Origin: Bacteroidaceae bacterium
Lineage (GTDB): Bacteria > Bacteroidota > Bacteroidia > Bacteroidales > Bacteroidaceae
NCBI GenBank assembly: GCA_024401305.1
Contig: JAKSLI010000017.1
Span: 1-54,340 of the forward strand
DNA: 54,340 nt
Direction of reading: 5' to 3'
Each line of letters opens with the position of its first letter. Position 1 is the stretch's first letter. A model generated the notes under the pieces. That model worked only from the letters and a program-made list of their open reading frames with translations. It did no database searches and was not told the DNA's origin. The position numbers and the translations under genes are program-made. This document shows, piece by piece, positions 17,143-23,940 of this stretch.

Positions 17143-17757
17143 TTATTTTAAATTGCTTACAATGTATTTCTCAAATTCCACTTGACCCTTCTCGGTGAGA
17201 ATGCCGCGAAGGAACACCATCATGAACGTGCGGAAAATGTCGGAAAGAGGATACTGCTCGTAAACCTTGTCACGAATGAGATTGTCGATGGCAGCCTTGT
17301 TTATTCGCGAGAGAAGCTTGAAGTTTATGTTGTCCACGACGAGTCCTTCCTCAATGCCTCTTTTGATGAAATTCTCCTGCTCCTTGACCCTGCTCTTGCT
17401 GATGTCCTCAAGATAATCACGGACAGGCTTGTACTTTATCACTTCCATGAAGAATAGTGAGTTGTAACGGCTGAATTCCTCTAGGCGGTACTTGATGAAG
17501 AAGCAGAGAATCTCCATGAGATTATCTGTTTTTGACATGAAATCCTCATAGATTTTCTTGCTGTTATCGGAATTCAGCATAACGCACTCCAATAGCAGTT
17601 GCTCTTTATCGACAAACTGCTCATACAATGTGCGCTTTGAAATTTTCAATTCCTTGGCAACATCATCCATGCGCACGGCTTTTATGCCATGCGTCTTGAA
17701 CATATTCAGCGCTTGTTCCGTAATGGTTTGGCGCAATGCGGATTTCTGTTTACTCAT
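17143..17757 (-). CDS. TetR/AcrR family transcriptional regulator
   Basis: 204 residues. N-terminal helix-turn-helix at about residues 25-50 (VRMDDVAKELKISKRTLYEQF), followed by a divergent ligand-binding helical domain. It starts 7 bp after the gldH stop and ends 35 bp before gpmI, so it may be the last gene of the pyrH-holB-ricT-gldH run. The ligand and targets are unknown; no palindromic operator next to it was evident. Confidence 0.9.
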   Translation of the reverse strand: MSKQKSALRQTITEQALNMFKTHGIKAVRMDDVAKELKISKRTLYEQFVDKEQLLLECVMLNSDNSKKIYEDFMSKTDNLMEILCFFIKYRLEEFSRYNSLFFMEVIKYKPVRDYLEDISKSRVKEQENFIKRGIEEGLVVDNINFKLLSRINKAAIDNLIRDKVYEQYPLSDIFRTFMMVFLRGILTEKGQVEFEKYIVSNLK

Positions 17758-17764
17758 AATATTG

Positions 17765-18232
17765 CTATTTCTTTTCCATCAAGATTCCAACATCCACGAT
17801 GCCGGGAAGTGTCTGGCGCGTCATCTGGTGGTAGATTTCGATGACAACAGAGTCGCCACGCAGCATGTAAAAATCCTTTAGCTTCTGCTCGTGATTCTTC
17901 GAAGCAATGCCTTCGCCTAGCATACCTCCACTGGAGTTGATGACGGGGCATTTCACTTTTTCCAACTTATGCAGAACGAGCAAAGAGTCGCGATAGACTT
18001 TTCTGTCCACCAGCATTACGAGTTCGCGGTAAGGGAAATTGCGCCTTGTGCGTACTCCGCAAGTGAATTGATAGCGCCCCGTTTCCCAAAGCGTGTCGGT
18101 GGTGAACAGGAGTGTGTCTGACAAGTCCCAACCATTGCTGCTGATGTGACGGTAATTGCTGTATTTCACATTCAGCGAGCAACTGCATAGGCACACAACA
18201 AAGCAAAACGCATATATTAGATTTCTCGTCAT
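17765..18232 (-). CDS. gldH: GldH-type lipoprotein
   Basis: 155 residues; signal peptide with lipobox-like CLCSC at about 15-19, so probably a lipoprotein. Matches the GldH pattern (YSNYRHISSNGW near the start, YHQMTRQTLPGIVDVGI at the end). GldH is needed for gliding in Flavobacterium, but the gene is kept in non-gliding Bacteroidales next to ricT and holB, as here. It overlaps ricT by 1 bp. Confidence 0.85.
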   Translation of the reverse strand: MTRNLIYAFCFVVCLCSCSLNVKYSNYRHISSNGWDLSDTLLFTTDTLWETGRYQFTCGVRTRRNFPYRELVMLVDRKVYRDSLLVLHKLEKVKCPVINSSGGMLGEGIASKNHEQKLKDFYMLRGDSVVIEIYHQMTRQTLPGIVDVGILMEKK

Positions 18233-19500
18233 TATGGCTGTTTAGGCTGCTGATTTTGTTGCGCTTTCTTTTGATGGTGCTTGTTATGATGTGGCGCCTT
18301 GACATCTTCAGCCTTTTTACCGGATTCTGCCTTCTTGTCGGTTTCAACCTTCTTGTCGGCTTCCGCTACTTTTGCGGTTTCTTCAGGTTTTGGCTGGCGG
18401 TCTTTCTGCTTGTTCTTCTTCTTGTTCTTCTTAGGCTTGTCGAAGCGGGTAACATCGCCAGCGAAGATGTCGGCAGGTCTTGTGTCTTTTGCTCCGTTGT
18501 TGTCTTCCAATAAGTCCTCAGGTTTTTCACCACGCTTGTTCATGGCGATGATCTCAAGAGCACGAGCTGCTGTTATTTCCTGGAGATTGGCAGCCATGCG
18601 CTTGTCTGTGCTGTAGATTACCTTTCCTGCAAGTATGTCTTGCTTGAAGAGGAAATAGTCGGCCTCAAGCGTCTGAAGAACAGCCTCTCTTGGTGGCATC
18701 TTCTTGCCAGCTTCCATATAGTTGTCAACCTCATAGTTAAGGCAACACTTCAGCTTCGCGCACATTCCGGCAAGTTTCTGCGGATTCATGGAGAGATCCT
18801 GGAAACGAGCTGATATTGTGCTGACAGAAGAGAAACTCTTCATCCATGTAGCACAGCAAAGTTCGCGTCCGCAAGGTCCTGTACCGCCGATGCGTCCAGC
18901 TTCCTGGCGAGCACCAATCTGCTTCATCTCAATTCGCACATGGAAGGTATCGGCAAGCACTTTGATGAGCTGTCGGAAGTCCACGCGTTCGTCTGCTATG
19001 TAGTAGAAAATTGCCTTGTTTCCGTCGCCTTGGTATTCCACATCGCCAATCTTCATCTTGAGGTCAAGGTCTTTTGCGATCTGGCGACTTTGAATCATCG
19101 TGCCATGCTCGCGGCTCTTTGCCTCTTCCCATTTGTCGATGTCGCCTTGAGTGGCGTGACGATAGATGCGCTTGATGTCGTCTGGCGACTTGAAATGCAC
19201 CTTTGCAACCTGCAGTTCCACGAGTTTACCTGTCAGCGTTACGACGCCGATGTCATGACCCGGGCTGGCTTCCACGGCAACGATGTCGCCTTTCTGCAAG
19301 TCGAGATTGTTTATGTTGTGGAAATATCCCTTGCGAGTGTTCTTGAACTGCACCTCGACAAGGTCTGTCAGGGTGTTGTTGCCAGGAATGTCGGCAAGGT
19401 AGTCAAATGTATTAAGTTGGTGGTTTGAGCGTCCAACGCCTCTTCTGCAGAGAGGAAGTTCGCAGCCGTCGCCAACTTTGTATTTCAAATTCTGATCCAT
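18232..19500 (-). CDS. ricT: PSP1-domain protein (RicT/YaaT-like)
   Basis: 422 residues. Conserved PSP1 domain with the GGTGPCGRELCC Cys motif at about 208-220 and further Cys in KLKCCLNYE; RicT homologues in Bacillus form an Fe-S-containing complex affecting RNase Y. The C-terminal roughly 90 residues are Lys/Glu/Gln-rich low complexity (KPKKNKKKNK...), probably disordered. It starts 4 bp after holB. The name is by homology; the role in Bacteroidales is not established to my knowledge. Confidence 0.85.
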   Translation of the reverse strand: MDQNLKYKVGDGCELPLCRRGVGRSNHQLNTFDYLADIPGNNTLTDLVEVQFKNTRKGYFHNINNLDLQKGDIVAVEASPGHDIGVVTLTGKLVELQVAKVHFKSPDDIKRIYRHATQGDIDKWEEAKSREHGTMIQSRQIAKDLDLKMKIGDVEYQGDGNKAIFYYIADERVDFRQLIKVLADTFHVRIEMKQIGARQEAGRIGGTGPCGRELCCATWMKSFSSVSTISARFQDLSMNPQKLAGMCAKLKCCLNYEVDNYMEAGKKMPPREAVLQTLEADYFLFKQDILAGKVIYSTDKRMAANLQEITAARALEIIAMNKRGEKPEDLLEDNNGAKDTRPADIFAGDVTRFDKPKKNKKKNKQKDRQPKPEETAKVAEADKKVETDKKAESGKKAEDVKAPHHNKHHQKKAQQNQQPKQP

Positions 19501-19504
19501 ATTA

Positions 19505-20659
19505 TCATCTCCTTTGCAGGAGTATTATCACTTTCAGAGCCATGTCGTAAAACACGATGTTCGCGTTGGCATTGCGCGAGATGTCTCTGATGGCAGTGTT
19601 GTATATTGTGTTGAAGTCTAAGATGTTCTGCTCGTTTATGAATGGCGAGAACTTCGTGGCAAATTCTTCTTCATTTGGCGTCATGTAGCAAAGCTCTGGC
19701 GTGTGGAAATTGTACATGAAGTTCTCTCTGGTTATCATCAGACAGTAATCGAGGAATCTTTTCTGCTTCTCTCGTCCCCACGATGTTATGCTTGAACTCC
19801 ATTGCTTCAGTTCGAGCACTTTCTTCTGGTAACCGTGGCGCATGAGCATCTGGAAAACAGAAAGGAACTCTTGCCTTTCGCCTTCGCCGCTGATGATGTT
19901 CAGTGCTTGCAACCAGCTGCCGCTTGATGCCCTTGCCACCTTCATTGCCATCTCGCTGTCAACATGGCGTTTCTCTACGAGCGACTGTGCGATTTCTTCT
20001 GCCGAGAGCGACTTGAAATCTATCACTTGTGTTCTTGAGCGAATCGTTTCAAGTATCAATTCCGGATGCTCTGTCGTGAGTATGAAGATGGTTTGCGTAG
20101 GCGGTTCCTCGATTATCTTGAGCAGCTTGTTGGCACATTCCGTGTTCATCTTCTCTGCTTGCCAGATAATGCATATCTTGTAACCGCCCTGACTGGATTT
20201 GAGCGAGAGTTTCTTGATGAGCGAATTGCTTTCGGCAACATTTGTGATGGCTTGCTTGTTGTCGGCAGAAAGTCGGCGCAGCCAGTCGTCGTTGCTGAAA
20301 TAATGACTGTCCTGAAGCATCTCTATCCATTCCGTCTTGAAATCGTCGCAGATGATCTCGCCATTGCTTCCCGTAGGCTTTACAAAAGGGAACGAGTAGA
20401 TTAGGTCGGGATGTGAGCCGCGCTCAACCATTGCTTCCGCATTGCCATTAGGGTCGTATTTCTTCAGCATGTGCTTGGCAAACTCTATGGCCACCGCCAT
20501 CTTGCCGACTCCCTGGGCGCCGACGAAAAGCATGGCATGTGGCACGCGTTCCTCCTTGTCGAGAAGGAACAGGCGGTTTAGCACATCCTGCTGACCGATG
20601 ATATGTGAGATGCTTGGTTCCAAATTAATTGTGTACGAGTGTTCCGATAGGTTCGCCAT
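19505..20659 (-). CDS. holB: DNA polymerase III delta' subunit-like ATPase
   Basis: 384 residues. AAA+ clamp-loader fold: Walker A-like GAQGVGKMAVA at about 44-54, IIWQAEKMN (Walker B position), then LLKIIEEPPTQTIFILTT with the sensor region. The usual zinc-binding Cys cluster is absent, as in several Bacteroidetes delta' proteins. The ATG at 20659 overlaps pyrH by 35 bp; a TTG complementary to 20621-20623 would give an almost abutting start, so the start is uncertain. Confidence 0.88.
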   Translation of the reverse strand: MANLSEHSYTINLEPSISHIIGQQDVLNRLFLLDKEERVPHAMLFVGAQGVGKMAVAIEFAKHMLKKYDPNGNAEAMVERGSHPDLIYSFPFVKPTGSNGEIICDDFKTEWIEMLQDSHYFSNDDWLRRLSADNKQAITNVAESNSLIKKLSLKSSQGGYKICIIWQAEKMNTECANKLLKIIEEPPTQTIFILTTEHPELILETIRSRTQVIDFKSLSAEEIAQSLVEKRHVDSEMAMKVARASSGSWLQALNIISGEGERQEFLSVFQMLMRHGYQKKVLELKQWSSSITSWGREKQKRFLDYCLMITRENFMYNFHTPELCYMTPNEEEFATKFSPFINEQNILDFNTIYNTAIRDISRNANANIVFYDMALKVIILLQRR

Positions 20660-21329
20660 CCATAACCTTCTTGAGGTTGCCTACGATGTCCATGTTGAAC
20701 ACATAGATAGGGAGGTTGTTCTGCATGCACATGGCAGTAGCAGTGATGTCCATAACCTTGAGGTTCTTTGCAATGACATCCTGGTAAGTGATGTCGTCGA
20801 ACTTTGTTGCTGTAGGGTCTTTCTCTGGGTCGGCTGTGTAGATACCGTCAACGCGAGTGCCCTTGAGCATTACGTCGGCTTCGATTTCAATGCCACGGAG
20901 CGATGAGCCTGTGTCTGTTGTGAAGTAAGGAGAACCAGTACCAGCAGAGAAGATGCAGACCTTGCCTTCTTCCATTGCTTCGATAGCCTTCCATTTTGTG
21001 TAGAACTCGCCGATAGGTTCCATGCGTATGGCAGTGAGCACCTTGTTCTTCACGCCAACAGAGTCAAGCGCTGAACTGAGGGCTAGCGAGTTGATTACAG
21101 TAGCGCACATTCCCATTTGGTCGCCCTTTACGCGGTCGAAACCCTTGCCGGCACCAGTAAGTCCGCGGAAGATGTTGCCGCCACCGATTACGATTCCTAT
21201 CTGCACGCCCATCTCGTGAACTTCCTTTATCTGGCGAGCATAGTCGTTCAGACGCTCAATGTCAATGCCGTAATTCTGCTTGCCCATGAGGCTTTCGCCA
21301 GAGAGCTTGAGGAGTATTCTCTTGTACAT
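20625..21329 (-). CDS. pyrH: UMP kinase
   Basis: Phosphorylates UMP to UDP; hexameric amino-acid-kinase fold. 234 residues. KLSGESLMG at the N-terminus, GGGNIFRG, and TADPEKDPTA near the nucleotide site. First gene of the pyrH-holB-ricT-gldH run; promoter at 21424-21432. Confidence 0.97.
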   Translation of the reverse strand: MYKRILLKLSGESLMGKQNYGIDIERLNDYARQIKEVHEMGVQIGIVIGGGNIFRGLTGAGKGFDRVKGDQMGMCATVINSLALSSALDSVGVKNKVLTAIRMEPIGEFYTKWKAIEAMEEGKVCIFSAGTGSPYFTTDTGSSLRGIEIEADVMLKGTRVDGIYTADPEKDPTATKFDDITYQDVIAKNLKVMDITATAMCMQNNLPIYVFNMDIVGNLKKVMDGEPIGTLVHN

Positions 21330-21423
21330 ATAATTCGATTTGTTTTTGTTTTTAGTTTTCGATTTTTACTTATTGCTTGATGATTATATTATGCGTTGTA
21401 AATAGCATTATATATAAATCGCC

Positions 21424-21432
21424 GCAAAATTA
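21424..21432 (-). promoter_or_regulatory. pyrH promoter -7 box
   Basis: TAATTTTGC on the minus strand, 94 bp upstream of pyrH. Confidence 0.7.
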
Positions 21433-21509
21433 CGAAAACTTTTTCATATTACTATCATTTGACGCCAAGAATGTTGCATAATTCTTTGATAACAGTCAAA
21501 AATAACGGC

Positions 21510-21525
21510 TGTGTGCGCAAACAAT
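21510..21525. promoter_or_regulatory. Candidate operator, near copy of the serC site
   Basis: TGTGTGCGCAAACAAT, 15/16 identical to 2484-2499. It lies 34 bp upstream of the -7 box at 21560. Confidence 0.35.
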
Positions 21526-21559
21526 TGGGATTTTCCTTTGCTAAATTGCAATAAGGACA

Positions 21560-21568
21560 TACCTTTGC
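21560..21568 (+). promoter_or_regulatory. Promoter -7 box of small secreted protein gene
   Basis: TACCTTTGC with a TTTG -33 element at 21537-21540, about 19 bp upstream. Confidence 0.7.
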
Positions 21569-21691
21569 ACCGTCAAAACAACACAAAATCTACAAAATAA
21601 ATCTTCAATAAACACATTTTCAACTAGATTCAGGAGCGGCGTCATCTCGTGAGAGATTGCAATGCTTAAGACTTAAAAATTTTAATTAATT

Positions 21692-22048
21692 ATGAAAAGA
21701 TTGTTTTTAATGGTTCTAGTCGTGCTCAGCATGTCTATGACAGTGAATGCAGAAAACGAAAGTAACAACAGCACTGATGTTTACACAATAAACACAAACA
21801 TCAGAAGTCTCGCAAAGTATCTTGATCTCGACGATCAGCAGATGCTTGATGTGAAAGATGTTCACGCTTCATTCTGCAATGACCTCAAGGAAGCTGCTAC
21901 AGCAGATGCTGAGGAGAAGGACATGATTGTTAAACTCGCGCTGAAGAAGAACTGCATGTACATGCACATGATTCTCGACTCTAAGCAGTACGCAAAGTAC
22001 CTCAGAGTGCTCAACGCAACAGTCAACAACAGAGGTCTTAACAAGTAA
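21692..22048 (+). CDS. Small secreted protein of unknown function
   Basis: 118 residues. Signal peptide MKRLFLMVLVVLSMSMTVNA, then a mainly helical mature domain: NIRSLAKYLDLDDQQ, DVHASFCNDLKEA, MHMILDSKQYAKYLRVLN. Families with this outline (a repeated helix pair, ending in LNxTxxNRGL) occur in Bacteroidales; the function is unknown to me. Own promoter and own terminator (22092-22121), so a stand-alone unit. Confidence 0.85.
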   Translation: MKRLFLMVLVVLSMSMTVNAENESNNSTDVYTINTNIRSLAKYLDLDDQQMLDVKDVHASFCNDLKEAATADAEEKDMIVKLALKKNCMYMHMILDSKQYAKYLRVLNATVNNRGLNK

Positions 22049-22091
22049 TGATCTTTGAATCCCATTAGATTGGGTAAAACATTACAAAACG

Positions 22092-22121
22092 AAAGCTGGG
22101 TCATAGCGACCCAGCTTTTTT
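22092..22121 (+). terminator. Rho-independent terminator
   Basis: AGCTGGGTC-ATAGC-GACCCAGCT stem followed by T6, 43 bp after the small secreted protein gene. Confidence 0.93.
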
Positions 22122-22269
22122 CGTATAGTTATTCTTCATTAGGATTTTTTCTAAAGTCATAATAAAACAAACAAAATCGTCCCGAAAAGGTATAATTGAA
22201 CCAAATAATTATGTTTTTTTACAATACCTTATACCCAAGGGGTGTAATTTTCTATACGACAGGTTAAGA

Positions 22270-22484
22270 TTAGCACTTGCCTCCTGTCGTTTTATGATTG
22301 CGTTTATTCAAACATTGCTTCATTATAACCTTCTTGCCATTCTTGATGTAGATGCCGGCAGGGTGTTAGTTTGCAATTACCATTTCAGAAGGAAATGGAA
22401 CAATCCCATAAAGGTTATGCCATTCTCGTCTGTATAAGGTACAATATCATCCTCACTATAAATTTCTCTTTTTATATATCTCAT
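22270..22484 (-). pseudogene. Remnant of a secreted-protein gene (C-terminal part)
   Basis: Reading the minus strand, ITFYGIVPFPSEMVIAN, a stop, then HPAGIYIKNGKKVIMK in the same frame. The end matches the NLPAGIYIKNGKKVFVK tail of the BspA-like protein. A 35-residue ORF starting at 22484 overlaps in another frame, so a frameshift is also implied. A hairpin ACGACAGG/CCTGTCGT (22256-22290) spans the end. Confidence 0.6.
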
Positions 22485-22557
22485 AGCAAGGGGGCAAATA
22501 ATAAGTAATCTGCGCTGTAAAGTTACATCTTTATTTTGGAAAGCAGCTGTTTTTATC

Positions 22558-22646
22558 CGATATTTTGCGTAAATTTACGTATTTTAGCGGATAGGACACG
22601 GTTCCTACTCGATATTTTACGTAAATTTACGCGTTTTAGCGGATAG
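22558..22646. repeat. Two 37-bp direct repeats with palindromic core
   Basis: Copies at 22558-22594 and 22610-22646 (period 52) differ at three positions. Each is built round the perfect palindrome CGTAAATTTACG; with the flanking TATCCG/CGGATA the first copy is an imperfect palindrome of about 40 bp. Confidence 0.8.
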
Positions 22647-22734
22647 AATAGGGCCAGAAGCAAATCTGGCGCAAACCCAATAAAGAAAGGATTTGCACCA
22701 GATTCGATACTTATTGTTGCGTATTATTCAGACA

Positions 22735-22767
22735 TCACTTCACCAAAACCTTCTTGCCATTCTTGAT
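22735..22767 (-). pseudogene. Tail remnant of a secreted-protein gene
   Basis: Minus strand reads IKNGKKVLVK-stop with no coding sequence before it; the same C-terminal module as in the GH5 and BspA-like genes. Confidence 0.5.
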
Positions 22768-22821
22768 GATTCAAAATCTTTTGACTCACCGAACTAACAA
22801 TCAAAGACATGAGCAGTAAAG

Positions 22822-23262
22822 TTATTTCTTGAATCTTTCCAAGAACATTTTGGGAGTAACGGCCAAGATCTCGGATTTTTTGTAATCCTTGACATTGAAT
22901 GTTACTATAACATCACATCTGCTACCCATAGCACATCGGTACTGCAAACTATCTTCGAAATCAGAGAACGCCAGATCGTTTATTCCTTGCAAAGCTTCGC
23001 GATGCGTGATATCTATTACTTCTGCTATCTGAAGTATACTGTTAAGAATGCTACGCGTTTTCTCTGTTTTCTCTGGTTTATGTATTCCCAATTCCTTGAG
23101 TGACAGTTCTACATAATAAGCTATCGTGCACAGTGAAGAAGTAGAGATAAAAGCCTGATGTTCATTGTCTTCTATTTCATCAAGCAAAGCTCTGACCTCC
23201 AAAGCCCTATTGCGTCCTTGAAGATACTCCAAGAATATGTTTGTATCGATGAAGATTCTCAT
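22822..23262 (-). CDS. PIN-domain toxin-like ribonuclease
   Basis: 146 residues. PIN fold: first acidic residue in MRIFIDTNIFLEYL (Asp6), further acidic residues around NDLAFSDFEDSLQYR and the C-terminal VTFNVKDY. Such proteins are usually VapC-like toxins that cut RNA. Overlaps the upstream gene by 4 bp (ATGA type), the usual antitoxin-toxin coupling. Confidence 0.88.
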   Translation of the reverse strand: MRIFIDTNIFLEYLQGRNRALEVRALLDEIEDNEHQAFISTSSLCTIAYYVELSLKELGIHKPEKTEKTRSILNSILQIAEVIDITHREALQGINDLAFSDFEDSLQYRCAMGSRCDVIVTFNVKDYKKSEILAVTPKMFLERFKK

Positions 23263-23516
23263 ACTCCATATTTCTCGCTGAGATGCATACGCTTATAGTC
23301 TTTCTGTGGTGCTTTTGAGAGTATTCCCATAAGGTCATCATGACTATGCTTTACACGTGGTGCATCATTATTAGCCATTGCTTTTCTTTCAAGAAGGAGA
23401 TTCAATGCAATCTCTAACTGCTTCTGCATCCAGTCCTTCAATGCATTGTCATCTATGAAAGCAGAGCGTGCCTGCTGCGCAAGCATATCGTTTATGGAAA
23501 TATTATAAGTGCACAT
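23259..23516 (-). CDS. Putative antitoxin partner of PIN toxin
   Basis: 85 residues from the ATG at 23516 (MCTYNISINDMLAQQAR). An upstream in-frame ATG at 23570 is rejected because the promoter at 23540-23548 lies inside that stretch. The N-terminal NISINDMLAQQAR...DDNALKDWMQKQLE segment is typical of small antitoxins in Bacteroidetes; the C-terminal SHDDLMGILSKAP tail would bind the toxin. The assignment rests mainly on context. Confidence 0.75.
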   Translation of the reverse strand: MCTYNISINDMLAQQARSAFIDDNALKDWMQKQLEIALNLLLERKAMANNDAPRVKHSHDDLMGILSKAPQKDYKRMHLSEKYGV

Positions 23517-23539
23517 ATTTTTGTTATTTACATTCTGCT

Positions 23540-23548
23540 GCAAAAGTA
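23540..23548 (-). promoter_or_regulatory. Toxin-antitoxin promoter -7 box
   Basis: TACTTTTGC on the minus strand, 24 bp before the antitoxin ATG. Confidence 0.7.
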
Positions 23549-23650
23549 CGACTTTTATCTGATACGACAAAGGATTTCTGCTTTTTTTGCTATCAAACCA
23601 CCAAAATTATATTTTCTTTCAAAACTAACAGGAGGAACCTACAAACATTT

Positions 23651-23733
23651 GCGCCATCTGCATCATCTGTGAGAAAAACAAATCCTTTCATTGTGATTGG
23701 GTTATTTGTCTCGCAGATGACGCAGATGGCGCA
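23651..23733. repeat. Inverted repeat (CAGATG-type), 24-bp arms
   Basis: Arms TGCGCCATCTGCATCATCTG(TGAG) at 23651-23674 and its near reverse complement at 23710-23733, two mismatches, 35-nt spacer. It stands between the toxin-antitoxin promoter and the small ORF that ends at 23755, and may act as a terminator or be a dispersed repeat. Confidence 0.75.
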
Positions 23734-23754
23734 GATGGATGTTACGATAATTTG

Positions 23755-23928
23755 TTATTCTACATCGAAATCATCAGAATCATCAAAGATTAACTGATGG
23801 AAGCGTTTTGCACCAGCTTCGTCACCACTTCCACCGCCGATAACGATGCTTTCTTGTGAAGTTGCAAGTAATGTCGTTGTATATACAGCAATAACAGAGA
23901 ATTTGGGAGTTTTATATTTCTTTTTCAT
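23755..23928 (-). CDS. Small acidic-tailed peptide downstream of BspA-like gene (57 aa)
   Basis: Starts MKKKYKTPKFSVIAVYTTTL, then ESIVIGGGSGDEAGAKRF and an acidic end FDDSDDFDVE. It begins 12 bp after the BspA-like gene stops, on the same strand, so it is probably cotranscribed. I recall many short Prevotella/Bacteroides ORFs with this layout (KKKYxTPxxxV start, Gly-rich middle, AKR, FDD end), usually unannotated; no function is known to me. The Gly-Gly site and modular layout would fit a processed or secreted peptide, which is speculation. Confidence 0.7.
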   Translation of the reverse strand: MKKKYKTPKFSVIAVYTTTLLATSQESIVIGGGSGDEAGAKRFHQLIFDDSDDFDVE

Positions 23929-23940
23929 TTTCTTTTCAGT

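Larger units (their letters stand above)
21330..21691. other. Divergent promoter region pyrH / small secreted protein
   Basis: 362 bp holding the pyrH promoter (21424-21432, minus), a plus promoter (21560-21568), the candidate operator 21510-21525 and a leader of about 120 nt before the plus gene. No ORF was seen. Confidence 0.6.
22049..22821. other. Gene-poor 773 bp: terminator, gene remnants, tandem repeat
   Basis: Holds the terminator above, a small inverted repeat (AAGGTAT/ATACCTT, 22187-22230), a decayed 3' end of a secreted-protein gene (22270-22484), two 37-bp direct repeats (22558-22646), and a second gene-tail remnant (22735-22767). Confidence 0.7.
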
